DNA of 15,225 nt from UBA3775 sp964572955 (GTDB lineage: Bacteria; Bacillota; Clostridia; Lachnospirales; Lachnospiraceae), in contig CAZNGY010000040.1 in the NCBI GenBank assembly GCA_964572955.1, positions 1-15,225 on the forward strand, in the 5' to 3' direction. The position numbers and the translations under genes were made by a program. The notes under the pieces are model-generated. The model saw only the letters and a list, made by a program, of their open reading frames with translations. It was not told where the DNA came from and did not search any database. Numbering within the stretch: the first letter of the stretch is position 1; the number at the start of each line of letters is the position of its first letter. Positions 6,089 through 15,225 of this stretch are shown here, one piece after another.

Positions 6089-7567
6089 CTATTCTGTTTC
6101 TACAATTCTGTCAAAAACAGGAACCATTGCAGGATAAATTTCTTTGAATACGCGATATCTCTTTTCATAATCTTTTACAATTTCTTCGTCCTGATCGATT
6201 GTTTCAACCACCTTAATAAACTTATCAGCCGCCTCAGAAACGTCCTTATAAACTCCACATCCTACAGCAGCAAGAATTGCAGCACCATATCCCGGTCCTT
6301 CTTCACAGTTAATCTTATCAACCTTTACATTCATTATGTTTGCAAGAATTCTGCACCAAAGATTACTCTTAGCACCACCGCCAATTGCTCTTATTCTGGT
6401 AATTTCAACTCCAAAACTTCTGGCTATCTCTAAACTGTCACGCAGTGCAAAACTTACGCCTTCCATTACGGCCTGAGTCATGTCTTCTCTTTTTGTATCA
6501 AGTGAAAGTCCGGCAAAAACTCCTCTTGCATTAGGATTATTATGAGGAGTTCTTTCTCCCATAAGATATGGAAGGTAGTACACACTGTTTTTACCCAGAA
6601 CCTTTATATTTTCCTGCTCCGCAGAATAATCTTTCGTACCTATTATATCATCCATCCACCACTTGTTTGAAGAGGCTGCACTGAGCATACATCCCAGGAA
6701 ATGATATTTTCCATTGGCATGAGCAAATGTATGCATTGTATTTACAGGATCTACTGCATAATCATCAGTTGCAATAAATACTGTACCACTGGTTCCCAGA
6801 CTGACACTGCACATTCCGTGGGAAAGAGTACCAGTTCCCACGGCTCCTGCCGCATTATCTCCTGCTCCTGCAATAATTTTCACGCTTTCAGGAAGCCCGA
6901 GTTCTTCTGCCACATCTTTCTTAATTGTGCCGACACATTCATAACTCTCAAATACTTTTGCAAGCTGCGAAGTTTTTATTCCTGTAAGTTCACACATTTC
7001 TTCCGACCAGCACTTATTTTTTACATCAAAAAGCAACATGCCGCTCGCATCCGAAACATCCGTACAATGTACTCCCGAAAGCATATATGCAAGGTAATCC
7101 TTAGGAAGCATTATTTTAGAAATTCTGTTAAAGATTTCCGGCTCATTTTCACGAACCCATAAAAGTTTAGGTGCCGTAAATCCTGTAAACGCCATATTTC
7201 CTGTATATCCGGAAATAACTTCCCTGCCGACCGTTTTATTGTAGTATTCACATTCCTTTATTGTTCTGCCATCATTCCAAAGGATTGCAGGCCTTAAAAC
7301 ATTGTCATTTTCATCAAGTATTACAAGTCCGTGCATCTGTCCTCCGAAACTAATTCCGCATACGTCATTTGCATCAAATCCCCTGATAAGTTCTTTCATG
7401 CCTTTTTTAAAGCCATCCCACCAGTCTGACGGATTCTGTTCGCTCCATCCTGTCTTTGGAAAATATAAAGGGTACTCATTTGATACTATATTTAAAATTT
7501 CTCCTTCTTCATTCATAAGAAGCATCTTAACCGAAGAAGTTCCCAAATCAACACCTGCAAATAACAT
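6089..7567 (-). CDS. xylB: Xylulokinase (FGGY carbohydrate kinase)
   Basis: XylB phosphorylates D-xylulose with ATP to D-xylulose 5-phosphate, linking xylose use to the pentose phosphate route. The 492 residues are normal for the family. Visible features are the N-terminal phosphate loop VDLGTSSVK (6-14), the xylulokinase-type GGQMHGLV (75-82), LWNDGRT (96-102), GAGDNAAGAVG (234-244, with the expected catalytic base Asp237), the second phosphate loop SLGTSGTV (256-263) and the adenosine-site GGGAKSNLW near residue 400. The GQMHG and WND signatures favour xylulokinase over glycerol kinase, gluconate kinase or ribulokinase, but substrate should be taken as probable. The ATG at 7567 has AAGGAGG five bases upstream. 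It has its own promoter and leads the group containing the methyltransferase, hslO and purB. No xylose isomerase, transporter or XylR is in the window. Confidence 0.9.
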   Translation of the reverse strand: MLFAGVDLGTSSVKMLLMNEEGEILNIVSNEYPLYFPKTGWSEQNPSDWWDGFKKGMKELIRGFDANDVCGISFGGQMHGLVILDENDNVLRPAILWNDGRTIKECEYYNKTVGREVISGYTGNMAFTGFTAPKLLWVRENEPEIFNRISKIMLPKDYLAYMLSGVHCTDVSDASGMLLFDVKNKCWSEEMCELTGIKTSQLAKVFESYECVGTIKKDVAEELGLPESVKIIAGAGDNAAGAVGTGTLSHGMCSVSLGTSGTVFIATDDYAVDPVNTMHTFAHANGKYHFLGCMLSAASSNKWWMDDIIGTKDYSAEQENIKVLGKNSVYYLPYLMGERTPHNNPNARGVFAGLSLDTKREDMTQAVMEGVSFALRDSLEIARSFGVEITRIRAIGGGAKSNLWCRILANIMNVKVDKINCEEGPGYGAAILAAVGCGVYKDVSEAADKFIKVVETIDQDEEIVKDYEKRYRVFKEIYPAMVPVFDRIVETE

Positions 7568-7624
7568 ATTTCCTCCTTATAAAGCAAATCCCCGTATTTA
7601 CCGAGGACATCATAAATCAGTATA

Positions 7625-7653
7625 AATATACCAAAAACCGACCATTAAATCAA
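7625..7653 (-). promoter_or_regulatory. Sigma-A type promoter of xylB with extended -10
   Basis: On the minus strand TTGATT (7653-7648) is separated by exactly 17 bases from TATATT (7630-7625), and TGG precedes the -10, giving an extended TGnTATATT element. Transcription would begin near 7618 and give a leader of about 50 bases ending in AAGGAGG. This is the best promoter I found in the window. Confidence 0.7.
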
Positions 7654-7683
7654 TAAATACTTGACAACCGCCTTACCGCACTT

Positions 7684-8601
7684 TTATTGCTCCTCTTCTT
7701 CCTGTTCCGAAGACGGTATCATAAGTGTAACACCCTTTTGAACGACATTTACTTCTGCCCTCTTTATATTACCGCCGTATTCACCATCAAGGCACCAGGC
7801 AACAGCACCTTCCGATATAAATTTTACACTTCTTACGCGGTCATATATCACATTTTCACTTGTGAAGCTGCCTCTTAATATATCATTTATAAGTGCAGGA
7901 AGCTCATACAGTTTTCCATCCCTTATAAGCAAGAGTTCATAGTATCCGTCATCAAACAGGACATCATCTCTTGAAAGTCCCTTAAATCCGCCAATTGACG
8001 ATGATGAAGACACCATACCGAATATGAAACTGCCTTCAACAATCTTGCCGTCATACTCAACCGTCATTTCATACCTTTGAATCTTTTTTAGCTCCGATGC
8101 TCCATTTATTATATATGCAAAATGGCCTAGAACATTTTTCAGATTCTGAGGTGTCGCATAACTTGTCTCCGTAAAAATACCAAAACATGCCGTATATACA
8201 AAATAAGCATCATTAAAGGATGCAACATCACATTCAAAAGGTACACCGTATTTCGCCATTTTAGACGCCTCTACCATGTTTTTAGGTATGTTTAAACTGG
8301 CACCAAAATCATTTGTGCTGCCGGTCGGTATATAAACAATAGGAACTTTCTTTTCCCTTCTCATCATACCGTTTACTGCCTCATGAAGAGTTCCGTCGCC
8401 TCCCGAACATGCAATCATATAGCACTCTTCATCCTTTTCGTATTCAATAATACGCTCAGTAGCATCGCCTCTTTTTTTTGTAGGACTGACAATTACCTCT
8501 ATATCATCATCACAGAAATGGGCAATAATATCGGCAAGCACATTTTTAATTTTTTTCTTGCCTGCATTAGGATTATATACAAATAGCAAACGTTTTCTCA
8601 T
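7684..8601 (-). CDS. DgkB/YegS-type lipid kinase (diacylglycerol kinase catalytic domain)
   Basis: This is a 305-residue member of the soluble DagK-catalytic-domain family, which phosphorylates diacylglycerol or related lipids with ATP at the membrane face. In Gram-positives DgkB recycles diacylglycerol released during lipoteichoic acid synthesis; that role is inferred here. Visible motifs are VYNPNAGKK (8-16), the nucleotide-binding SGGDGTLHE (66-74), PTGSTNDFG (92-100) and, in the C-terminal beta domain, DDGYYELLLI near 225-235. No membrane segment is evident. The chain ends in an acidic tail (SSEQEEEEQ). The ATG at 8601 lies 10 bases after the addA stop; the only good AAAGGA site is 17 bases upstream and overlaps the end of addA, so translation probably depends on addA. 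The substrate could also be another lipid, or sphingosine-like, so no gene symbol is assigned. Confidence 0.88.
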   Translation of the reverse strand: MRKRLLFVYNPNAGKKKIKNVLADIIAHFCDDDIEVIVSPTKKRGDATERIIEYEKDEECYMIACSGGDGTLHEAVNGMMRREKKVPIVYIPTGSTNDFGASLNIPKNMVEASKMAKYGVPFECDVASFNDAYFVYTACFGIFTETSYATPQNLKNVLGHFAYIINGASELKKIQRYEMTVEYDGKIVEGSFIFGMVSSSSSIGGFKGLSRDDVLFDDGYYELLLIRDGKLYELPALINDILRGSFTSENVIYDRVRSVKFISEGAVAWCLDGEYGGNIKRAEVNVVQKGVTLMIPSSEQEEEEQ

Positions 8602-8611
8602 TTTTCTGCAA

Positions 8612-11600
8612 TTACATATCCTTTCTGAGTTTTTTTACCACATCTTTACATTCTATACCTTTTTCCAAAGAAAATGAATACAGAATTACATCTTTTATTC
8701 TTTTTTTAAGAATACTGCATAATGCTTCAGCATACAACTCCATCTGCTTTTCATACATTTCTGCAAGAATATCTCCATCCAAAACCCGGTCTGTCTTATA
8801 ATCCAGTATAACGATTTCGTCATCTTCAATAAAAAAAGCATCAATTACTCCCTGAATAAGAATCTTTTCATCCGACTGATACAATTCCGGCTTAAGCTCA
8901 CATGCTTTTATTCCATATACAAACGGATTTTCAAGAAAAAGCTGACCTTTTTCCGCTGCAGCAAACATTCTTTTTGCAATTGGCTTTTCCATAAATGCCG
9001 CTGCCTTGCCAACTGAAACAAGTTTTGATTCATCCTCCGAAATTTTACCTTTTTCAATCATCATATTTAAAAGATTCTCAAGAGCATCCCTGCTTAAACA
9101 CTTGTTCTTAACAGCATATTCCATAAACAAATGCATAAGCGTGCCTCTTTTTGCACCTGCAGTAACCATGTTATCTCCCGGATTATCCTCAAACATTCTG
9201 ACAGGCTTTATTTCATCCGTTATATCATCAAATCGTTTTTCCATTGCCTCATGTTTCAATTCAGAAACCGAATATTTCACCGGCACCTCATCATAAGCAT
9301 AAGGATAAACATAGGAAAAATATTTTTCGATATCTTCATAACAGACCATATCCTCTGCTTCAATTATTACATCATTACAACTTTCGACACATGTTTCCGC
9401 AATGTTTCCAATCACCTCATCTTCCATTATGATTGAAAGTTTTAATCCGTCGGAAATGTATTCCCTGCTCATTTCTTTATTCAGGAATCTCGTTTTTTTT
9501 AAAAAAACAGGCATAACAAGGTCATCATATCCATTTACGCTTGCAAGATAATTAAAACTCAGTCTCCTTTCTGAGTTCTCTGCTTCAATCAACCACTTTG
9601 AAAAACATTTTTGCAAAGTCTCACTTTCAAAAGCAGCATCTCCTTTATATGCACATGTGGAATACATTATGAGTTTCTGTCTTGCTCTGGTAAGTGCAAC
9701 ATAAAGAATCCTTATTTCTTCAGCTATAGTCTCAGTCCTGCAAAAAGTATCAAGATACTCTTTCTGCACGGTTTTTCGCTGTGTTCTTTTTTCTGTATTT
9801 ATAAGTTTAATGCCCATCCCCTTATTAGCCTGTACGGTAAACGGACGCTTTGAATCCGTAAAATTAAATTCTTTATCCATATCCGCCAGAATCACAACCG
9901 GATATTCAAGACCTTTACTTTTATGTATTGTCATTATACTGACAGAATCTACTCCGTCTGATATATCTGCCTCTCCGTTATCCATATCATACTTTATAAG
10001 CCTGTCTACATATGTAAGAAATCCTTCCATGCCTGATTCATTATTCTTTTCATATGCCCCCGCTTTTTTCAAAAGCATATCCAGATTTGCTCTGCGCTTT
10101 TCGCCAGCCGGAAGGATACCTACATAATTATAAAATCCCGTTTTTTCATATATTTCAAGTATCAGCTCATAAAGAGAAACATATTCTTTTTTATCTTTAA
10201 GTTCACAATAAATGTTTCTGAATCTTTTAAGTTTGACCCCAAGTTTTTCATCTGCATTCTCCGATTCAGAATACTTTTCAGCTATATCCCAAAGATATAT
10301 CTTACCGCACTCATCCGCAAAACTCTTTTCAAAAATTTTAAGCAATGCCATTTCTTCCACGGAAAGACCGCCTATGTATGAAAATAATACTGCCGCCAAA
10401 TCTGTATCCTGATAAGGATTATCTAAAATTCTCAGATAAGAAAGCATTATCCTTATTTCCCTGGTTTTGTAATAACCTCTATTTGTTGCAACTGATGTCG
10501 GAATTCCTTCATCCTGCAGAACCTCTGCAAGTACAGAAGCTATACCGCTCATTGAACGTACAAGTATCACCAAATCTCCGTATTTAAGAGGTCTGTATCC
10601 GTCTTTATCCAATACCGGAACTTCACCTGATTTCATAAGTTTCTTTATTCTTAGAGCTATGGTTTTTGCCATTAATCTCTGTCTGTCCTCTTTTTCTGTT
10701 GTGCTTGCACAGATAAGAACATTCATTTCTGATTCCGAACCCGGACTGCCATCATATCCCTCATAAGCAGCTCCCTGTCTCAAAACAGCATTATCATCAT
10801 AGTCTATTCCGCAGAATTCCTTTGTCATTGCGGCTTCAAAAATATCATTAACACATTCCACCACTGCCTTTTGACTTCGATAGTTTTCTTTCAGACAGAT
10901 AAGTCTGTATTTCTCACTGTCTTCTGTATAAGAATCATACTTTTCCATAAACAGTCCAGGTTCTGCCATACGGAATCTGTAAATACTCTGTTTTACATCT
11001 CCAACCATAAAAACATTAGGCTCTCCCTTACTCTCTCCGGAAACTGACATCAGAATAAGTTCCTGTATGCTGTTTGAATCCTGATACTCATCTATCATTA
11101 TTTCATCATATTTTGCAGATATTTCTTTTGCATATCTGCTCGGAACAACACTTCCGTCCGATTCCTTAGCACATATGATCTCAAGTGCCATATGAGAAAC
11201 ATCTGCAAACGTACACACTCCATGTTTTTTCTTTATTCTCTCATACTCATCCATCACCTCTGACGTGAGCTTTATCAACTCACAAATATATGGATATGCA
11301 TATGTATTCTCAATGTGAATGGCTTCCGTTTCCTGAGAAAACAAACCTTCCGAAAGCTTTGCTACTGCTCCTTTATAAGATTCTCTGATACTCTTAATTT
11401 TCTGCATTCCCTTTTCTGAAATGCATCCATCCTTTGGCGGTGACGGAATCCTTTTCCATTTTACTTCCGCAAGACGTTTTCTGAATACAGAATATTTATC
11501 CGCTCGGACAAGCTCTGTTATTATTTCATCATCTTCCTCCAGCCTTTCCGTATATATTTGACAGCCCTCGGAAATTTCCGATTCATGTATTGCAGATTGA

Positions 11601-12286
11601 ATCAGACAGTGGCAGTCCGTTATAATTCGTCTTCCGTATCCAAGTATTTCACGTGCAAGCTGAGTCTCATCAAATTCTGTATCATTGTCATAAAGCTGTT
11701 TAACCTCATCCAGAAACTTTTCAGGCCATGGATGTGCTTCACATGCCTTCATAAGATTCTTGACAGCTTCCTTAACCGCATTGTCGTTTTTCTCATTGCC
11801 ATAGCACTCACACAGACTGATAAATCCATTGTCTTTTTCTTCATATTTTCTGTTAAAGACTTCTTCAAGTGACTGCTCAATATATAATCCCGCTTCATCG
11901 GCATCACATATTCTGAAATTAGCATCTGATTCTATGGCATAAAAGTAGCTTTTTACTATCCTGAGACAAAACTTATCTATCGTCATAATATCGGCATATG
12001 CAACCTTTGAAAGCTGAGCTGCAAGGCGATTATCGTCCGGGTTTATATTACACTCTCTTTCTATTGCCTCATATATTCTTTCCCTCATAAGTGATGCAGC
12101 ATTTTTAGTAAACGTAACGATAAGCATACGACCAACATCAAGCGGATTATCCGGATTCTTGATATGTTCTATTATTCTGTTTACCAGTACCGTAGTTTTA
12201 CCGGACCCCGCTGCCGCACTGACAAGTATATTGGACACCGGAGCATAAATCACTTTTTTCTGATCTTCTGAAAAATCAATAGCCAT
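8612..12286 (-). CDS. addA: AddAB helicase-nuclease, subunit A (ATP-dependent helicase and nuclease)
   Basis: AddA is the 3'-5' UvrD-type motor and one of two nuclease subunits of AddAB, the Gram-positive counterpart of RecBCD, which resects double-strand breaks for RecA loading. From the start used here (1224 residues) the superfamily 1 motifs are Walker A AAAGSGKTT (24-32), TFTKNAA (58-64), DEYQD (399-403), VGDVKQSIYRFR (428-439), IHKSKGLEYPVVIL (787-800) and YVALTRARQKL (862-872). The C-terminal RecB-like nuclease is intact: GTLMHLFME (His1052), GVIDAFF (Asp1149) and LDYKTD (Asp1162, Lys1164). The frame opens at an ATG at 12307 inside addB, but the ATG at 12286 is preferred: it has AGGGG seven bases upstream and gives the family-like N-terminus MAIDFSEDQ. 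The addB stop and this ATG are separated by a single base. Confidence 0.96.
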   Translation of the reverse strand: MAIDFSEDQKKVIYAPVSNILVSAAAGSGKTTVLVNRIIEHIKNPDNPLDVGRMLIVTFTKNAASLMRERIYEAIERECNINPDDNRLAAQLSKVAYADIMTIDKFCLRIVKSYFYAIESDANFRICDADEAGLYIEQSLEEVFNRKYEEKDNGFISLCECYGNEKNDNAVKEAVKNLMKACEAHPWPEKFLDEVKQLYDNDTEFDETQLAREILGYGRRIITDCHCLIQSAIHESEISEGCQIYTERLEEDDEIITELVRADKYSVFRKRLAEVKWKRIPSPPKDGCISEKGMQKIKSIRESYKGAVAKLSEGLFSQETEAIHIENTYAYPYICELIKLTSEVMDEYERIKKKHGVCTFADVSHMALEIICAKESDGSVVPSRYAKEISAKYDEIMIDEYQDSNSIQELILMSVSGESKGEPNVFMVGDVKQSIYRFRMAEPGLFMEKYDSYTEDSEKYRLICLKENYRSQKAVVECVNDIFEAAMTKEFCGIDYDDNAVLRQGAAYEGYDGSPGSESEMNVLICASTTEKEDRQRLMAKTIALRIKKLMKSGEVPVLDKDGYRPLKYGDLVILVRSMSGIASVLAEVLQDEGIPTSVATNRGYYKTREIRIMLSYLRILDNPYQDTDLAAVLFSYIGGLSVEEMALLKIFEKSFADECGKIYLWDIAEKYSESENADEKLGVKLKRFRNIYCELKDKKEYVSLYELILEIYEKTGFYNYVGILPAGEKRRANLDMLLKKAGAYEKNNESGMEGFLTYVDRLIKYDMDNGEADISDGVDSVSIMTIHKSKGLEYPVVILADMDKEFNFTDSKRPFTVQANKGMGIKLINTEKRTQRKTVQKEYLDTFCRTETIAEEIRILYVALTRARQKLIMYSTCAYKGDAAFESETLQKCFSKWLIEAENSERRLSFNYLASVNGYDDLVMPVFLKKTRFLNKEMSREYISDGLKLSIIMEDEVIGNIAETCVESCNDVIIEAEDMVCYEDIEKYFSYVYPYAYDEVPVKYSVSELKHEAMEKRFDDITDEIKPVRMFEDNPGDNMVTAGAKRGTLMHLFMEYAVKNKCLSRDALENLLNMMIEKGKISEDESKLVSVGKAAAFMEKPIAKRMFAAAEKGQLFLENPFVYGIKACELKPELYQSDEKILIQGVIDAFFIEDDEIVILDYKTDRVLDGDILAEMYEKQMELYAEALCSILKKRIKDVILYSFSLEKGIECKDVVKKLRKDM

Positions 12287-12287
12287 A

Positions 12288-15224
12288 TCAGTTCCCCTCA
12301 TTCTCACCGTTTACTATTCTGTTAAATGCATTCGTCGAATCTTTTGGTATACGATTGTAAGTATGCTTACCTAACTTTTCATCAAAACCGCATATATCAG
12401 CATAATCACAAAATTTACAGGCAGTTTCATTACCGCACTTATAAGGTTTTATTTCCGTATGTCCATCCATTATTTCATGGCTCAGACTAACTGCCTTATC
12501 TTCTGCAAATCTCAGGATTCTGTCTGTTTCATCCAATGACACAATTACACTGCCCTTCTCTCCTGAACTCAAAATACCGCTTTTATTTGTCTTCAGCATC
12601 GAAACCTCTGATGTATACCCCGAAATATACCCCTTACCATCAGGACTTACCATCCCCCTGTCCATAAATCTTATATTCTCCGGATTCTGATAAATCATTC
12701 CTGACGGACGCAATTCCTTATATATTCCTTTATCAACATCATTATTTATATCGTTGCTGTCCAAAAGAGGTGCATCCAAGCGCTGATACAACGCGGCTGC
12801 AGGAATCACATCTCCGAACTTCTTTTCCTTAACCAGATAGTTAAGATACATAGAAAGCTGGAGCTGTATTCCATTATAAAGACGTGCAAAATCCAGTTTT
12901 TCATCTCCGGTTTTATAATCTATTACTTTAACATATTTTCCGCTTGTTCCATCACACATGTCAACCCTGTCAATTCTGCCTCTAAGCTTCATATACGCAC
13001 TTGACATTGAAAATGGTTCTTCATAGGATACCGGTTTATATTCTCCCGCCTGAATCTGCTTTACCATCACATCTGCACATATTTCTGCTAGTCTTCTCGT
13101 CCGTCTCGTAAGACTCTCCATAAACTCATCATTTTTATATATACCATCAGCATATATGCTTACTGTTTCTTCAACACATTCAGCAATCATAGGATAATAA
13201 ACATCTTTTTTCAGCTCGTTCCATCTGTTGCCGGACGCCATGATTTTTTCTCCGAATCTTTTCATAACCTCATGACATACATTTCCCAGATCAATACTTT
13301 CCTGCCTTGGTTCTTCTCTCTTACTTATCGACAGACCGTAATCCATAAAATGTCTGAAAGGACATTTTGCAAATTCTTCAATTCTGCTGACACTGCTGTT
13401 AATTATCTTTCCATAAAGTTTTTCCGCCATTTCGGATGAAAGACCCTCTGATGCCGAATCAAATATATAATCATTCCGTATATTTTCTATCTCCTCAAGC
13501 TCCGGCATATTATTGTTCTTGTACCAGGAAAATAATTTGTCAGCAAGGTCATCACTGACCGTTTTTCGTTCTCTTTCCCTGCTCATACAGTCAACAATAT
13601 ATGAAACTCCTCTGTCAAATCCCAAACGCTGTGCAATCCCTCCATTACTGTCTTTTTTTCTTATATCATCCTTGAAAAGCTTTGCAGTTTCCTTCATTAT
13701 ATACGATGGTCTTATTTCCATTCCATCATCACTAAGAACCGAACAACACAAATATAACTCATTTTGCGGTCTTGCCATCATAAGATAAATATAGAATTCC
13801 TCTCTTGCGGGGTCTTCTGACGATGAAACTGCCATTTCTATCCCTACTTTTCTTAAAATCCCCTTATCATCATCTGTAAACACACCTTCATCCATGGTTA
13901 TTTTCGGCAACTTTCCCTCATTAACACCCGCCACAAACAAAACTTTTATTGAATCAAGTCGTGTTCTCTTAAGATCACCAATAAGAATGACATCAGGACT
14001 TGGAGGTATTACACCAAGCTTTGTCTTTTTAATTCCCGTAAGAAAAATATCTTTAAATTCCCTGTATGTAAGAATCTCACTGCCCATTATGTCCTTTATC
14101 TGCACAAGAATATTTTCTACTGCATCATAAACCCTCACATATTCCGGATATTTTTCAGAAAGAACAGACATTTTTTCTGAAACACCATATGATTCCAAAA
14201 AAGCCATTATTCCGTCACAGAGTTCCGCAGCGTTAACATTATTAAGTTTTCCCGGCAGGAGATCAAGATGCCTGCACATATCTATTCTTATTTCGTTAAT
14301 TCCTTCCAAGTCCACACTTTTCTTCAGGCGTTTACATGCAATCCATTCCCTTTCATAAGATGCTCTCCCCCTGTAATTATAACAAAAAAGATAATTATCC
14401 ATTTCATATACCGTTTTTTCATCATATCCTGCAAACGGTGACTTTATAAGATTTGCAACCTTCTCCCTCGAATAAGAACTGTCTATTACAGACAGAGCAT
14501 TGTTTATAAATTTAATCATCGGATTATCTGATATATCTTTTGTGACATCAGTATAAAACGGTATACCATAATCTTTTAAGCTTTTTTCAAAATAAGGTGT
14601 ATATAAATCCAAATCTGAAACAATAATTGCTATATCCTTGTATTTATAATTTTTCTCTCTGAGCAATTCACTTATTTGGGATGATATATATATTGCTTCT
14701 GCCTTTGCATCACGACAAAAAACTTCATGAATCCCACCGCCTGATCCCGTCTGTACGAAATTCTTTCCAAATATATTTGTCTTAAGATGTTCTAAAGGTT
14801 CACTTCCGTACCTGATCTCATCATATTCCAATATATCGCTTTTCCATCCGTTTTTCTCACAAAGCACCTTCATCGTTTCCACGGTCTCACAGGTCATTGA
14901 AAAAATTTTTCTTCTTCCATTAGAAACCGAAACATCCACCCCATCAGACAAAACAGTATCTTTATCAGATGCAAGACACATATAAATTTCTGACACCTTC
15001 CCCATCATATGTTCAATGAACTGTCTTTGAACCGGTGTAAATCCCGTAAATCCATCAAAAATAACATAAGCAGAAGACAGCAATTCTGAGGTTCCTATAT
15101 GTTTAAAACACATAACCTGCATATTTTCTGCTGTCTGATATACATTTTTTATCTTTGTAAGAAACTCTTCATATATTACCCTAAAATCCGACATTTTTGC
15201 CTTTAAAAGACCTTTTAACGGCAA
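12288..15224 (-). CDS. addB: AddAB helicase-nuclease, subunit B, N-terminus beyond the window
   Basis: This is the partner of AddA: an inactivated helicase fold for Chi recognition plus a second RecB-like nuclease held by an iron-sulfur cluster. The 978 visible residues end normally; about 180 N-terminal residues, including the P-loop region, should lie past the right edge. The frame begins with a TTG at the edge that is not a real start. Counting from it, IFDGFTGFTPVQ (55-66) is typical of AddB. The nuclease shows LGNVCHEVM (His651), GRIDRVD (Asp752) and DYKTGD (Asp769, Lys771). The 4Fe-4S ligands are Cys621 (AKCPFRHF) and Cys936, Cys939, Cys945 (CKFC then DYADIC), the same spacing as the B. 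subtilis cluster. It is the first gene of the addBA-lipid kinase group in view. No frameshift or missing key residue is seen in the visible part. Confidence 0.95.
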   Translation of the reverse strand: MPLKGLLKAKMSDFRVIYEEFLTKIKNVYQTAENMQVMCFKHIGTSELLSSAYVIFDGFTGFTPVQRQFIEHMMGKVSEIYMCLASDKDTVLSDGVDVSVSNGRRKIFSMTCETVETMKVLCEKNGWKSDILEYDEIRYGSEPLEHLKTNIFGKNFVQTGSGGGIHEVFCRDAKAEAIYISSQISELLREKNYKYKDIAIIVSDLDLYTPYFEKSLKDYGIPFYTDVTKDISDNPMIKFINNALSVIDSSYSREKVANLIKSPFAGYDEKTVYEMDNYLFCYNYRGRASYEREWIACKRLKKSVDLEGINEIRIDMCRHLDLLPGKLNNVNAAELCDGIMAFLESYGVSEKMSVLSEKYPEYVRVYDAVENILVQIKDIMGSEILTYREFKDIFLTGIKKTKLGVIPPSPDVILIGDLKRTRLDSIKVLFVAGVNEGKLPKITMDEGVFTDDDKGILRKVGIEMAVSSSEDPAREEFYIYLMMARPQNELYLCCSVLSDDGMEIRPSYIMKETAKLFKDDIRKKDSNGGIAQRLGFDRGVSYIVDCMSRERERKTVSDDLADKLFSWYKNNNMPELEEIENIRNDYIFDSASEGLSSEMAEKLYGKIINSSVSRIEEFAKCPFRHFMDYGLSISKREEPRQESIDLGNVCHEVMKRFGEKIMASGNRWNELKKDVYYPMIAECVEETVSIYADGIYKNDEFMESLTRRTRRLAEICADVMVKQIQAGEYKPVSYEEPFSMSSAYMKLRGRIDRVDMCDGTSGKYVKVIDYKTGDEKLDFARLYNGIQLQLSMYLNYLVKEKKFGDVIPAAALYQRLDAPLLDSNDINNDVDKGIYKELRPSGMIYQNPENIRFMDRGMVSPDGKGYISGYTSEVSMLKTNKSGILSSGEKGSVIVSLDETDRILRFAEDKAVSLSHEIMDGHTEIKPYKCGNETACKFCDYADICGFDEKLGKHTYNRIPKDSTNAFNRIVNGENEGN
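12294..12298 (-). promoter_or_regulatory. Shine-Dalgarno deciding the addA start
   Basis: AGGGG on the minus strand lies inside the last codons of addB, seven bases before the ATG at 12286. The arrangement TGA-T-ATG couples addA translation to the end of addB and favours this ATG over the one at 12307, where I saw no comparable site. Confidence 0.65.
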
Positions 15225-15225
15225 A

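Noticed and set aside
6701..7162. Plus-strand open frame of 153 codons
   Set aside because: It lies wholly within xylB on the opposite strand, and its composition is that of an antisense shadow. xylB has complete family motifs.
7597..7613. Short stem in the xylB leader (CCTCG with CGGGG) as an operator or riboswitch
   Set aside because: It has five pairs including one G-U, no T-run and no resemblance to a known operator or riboswitch; likely chance.
7661..7690. Plus-strand TTGACA as a -35 element between the lipid kinase gene and xylB
   Set aside because: No -10 lies at suitable spacing and no plus-strand gene follows; it also falls within the end of the minus-strand lipid kinase gene region.
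9131..9436. Plus-strand frames rich in His and Cys inside addA
   Set aside because: They are reverse-strand shadows of Met/Val/Asp/Glu-rich addA codons, with no ribosome binding site.
15214..15224. TTG at the right edge as the start of addB
   Set aside because: AddB proteins are about 1150-1170 residues and the expected N-terminal P-loop region is missing, so the gene continues beyond the window.

Overview
The window reads as ordinary chromosome from a low-GC Firmicute, most likely a clostridial Lachnospiraceae-type bacterium. The evidence is the AT-rich coding sequence with strong AGGAGG-type ribosome binding sites, an AddAB recombination nuclease, a long PurB of the type shared with animals, and a B. 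subtilis-like Hsp33. The family-level assignment is inference. All nine genes lie on the minus strand, so transcription runs from the right edge to the left. No rRNA, tRNA, CRISPR array, insertion sequence or prophage gene is visible.

From right to left there appear to be three transcription groups. (1) addB (5' end cut by the window), addA and a DgkB/YegS-type lipid kinase are packed with almost no spacing. AddA and AddB together form the helicase-nuclease that processes double-strand breaks; the lipid kinase seems to be translationally coupled to addA. (2) xylB has a good extended -10 promoter and is followed by a class I SAM methyltransferase, hslO (Hsp33) and purB. (3) An M18 aminopeptidase, dut (dUTPase) and a CobW-type GTPase with a His/Cys-rich tail (cut by the left edge) form a tight group, preceded by a 268-base non-coding stretch.

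Most of the content is housekeeping: DNA repair, nucleotide metabolism, proteostasis and sugar phosphorylation. I do not see a convincing new multi-gene system. The parts that merit a second look are: the metal-binding repeat tail and non-canonical guanine-specificity motif of the CobW-type GTPase; the structured region between purB and the aminopeptidase gene, which has the look of an interspersed element; a perfect hairpin with GGAG in its loop just before hslO, together with a TTG start that fits the family better than the upstream GTG; and two look-alike hairpins flanking purB.
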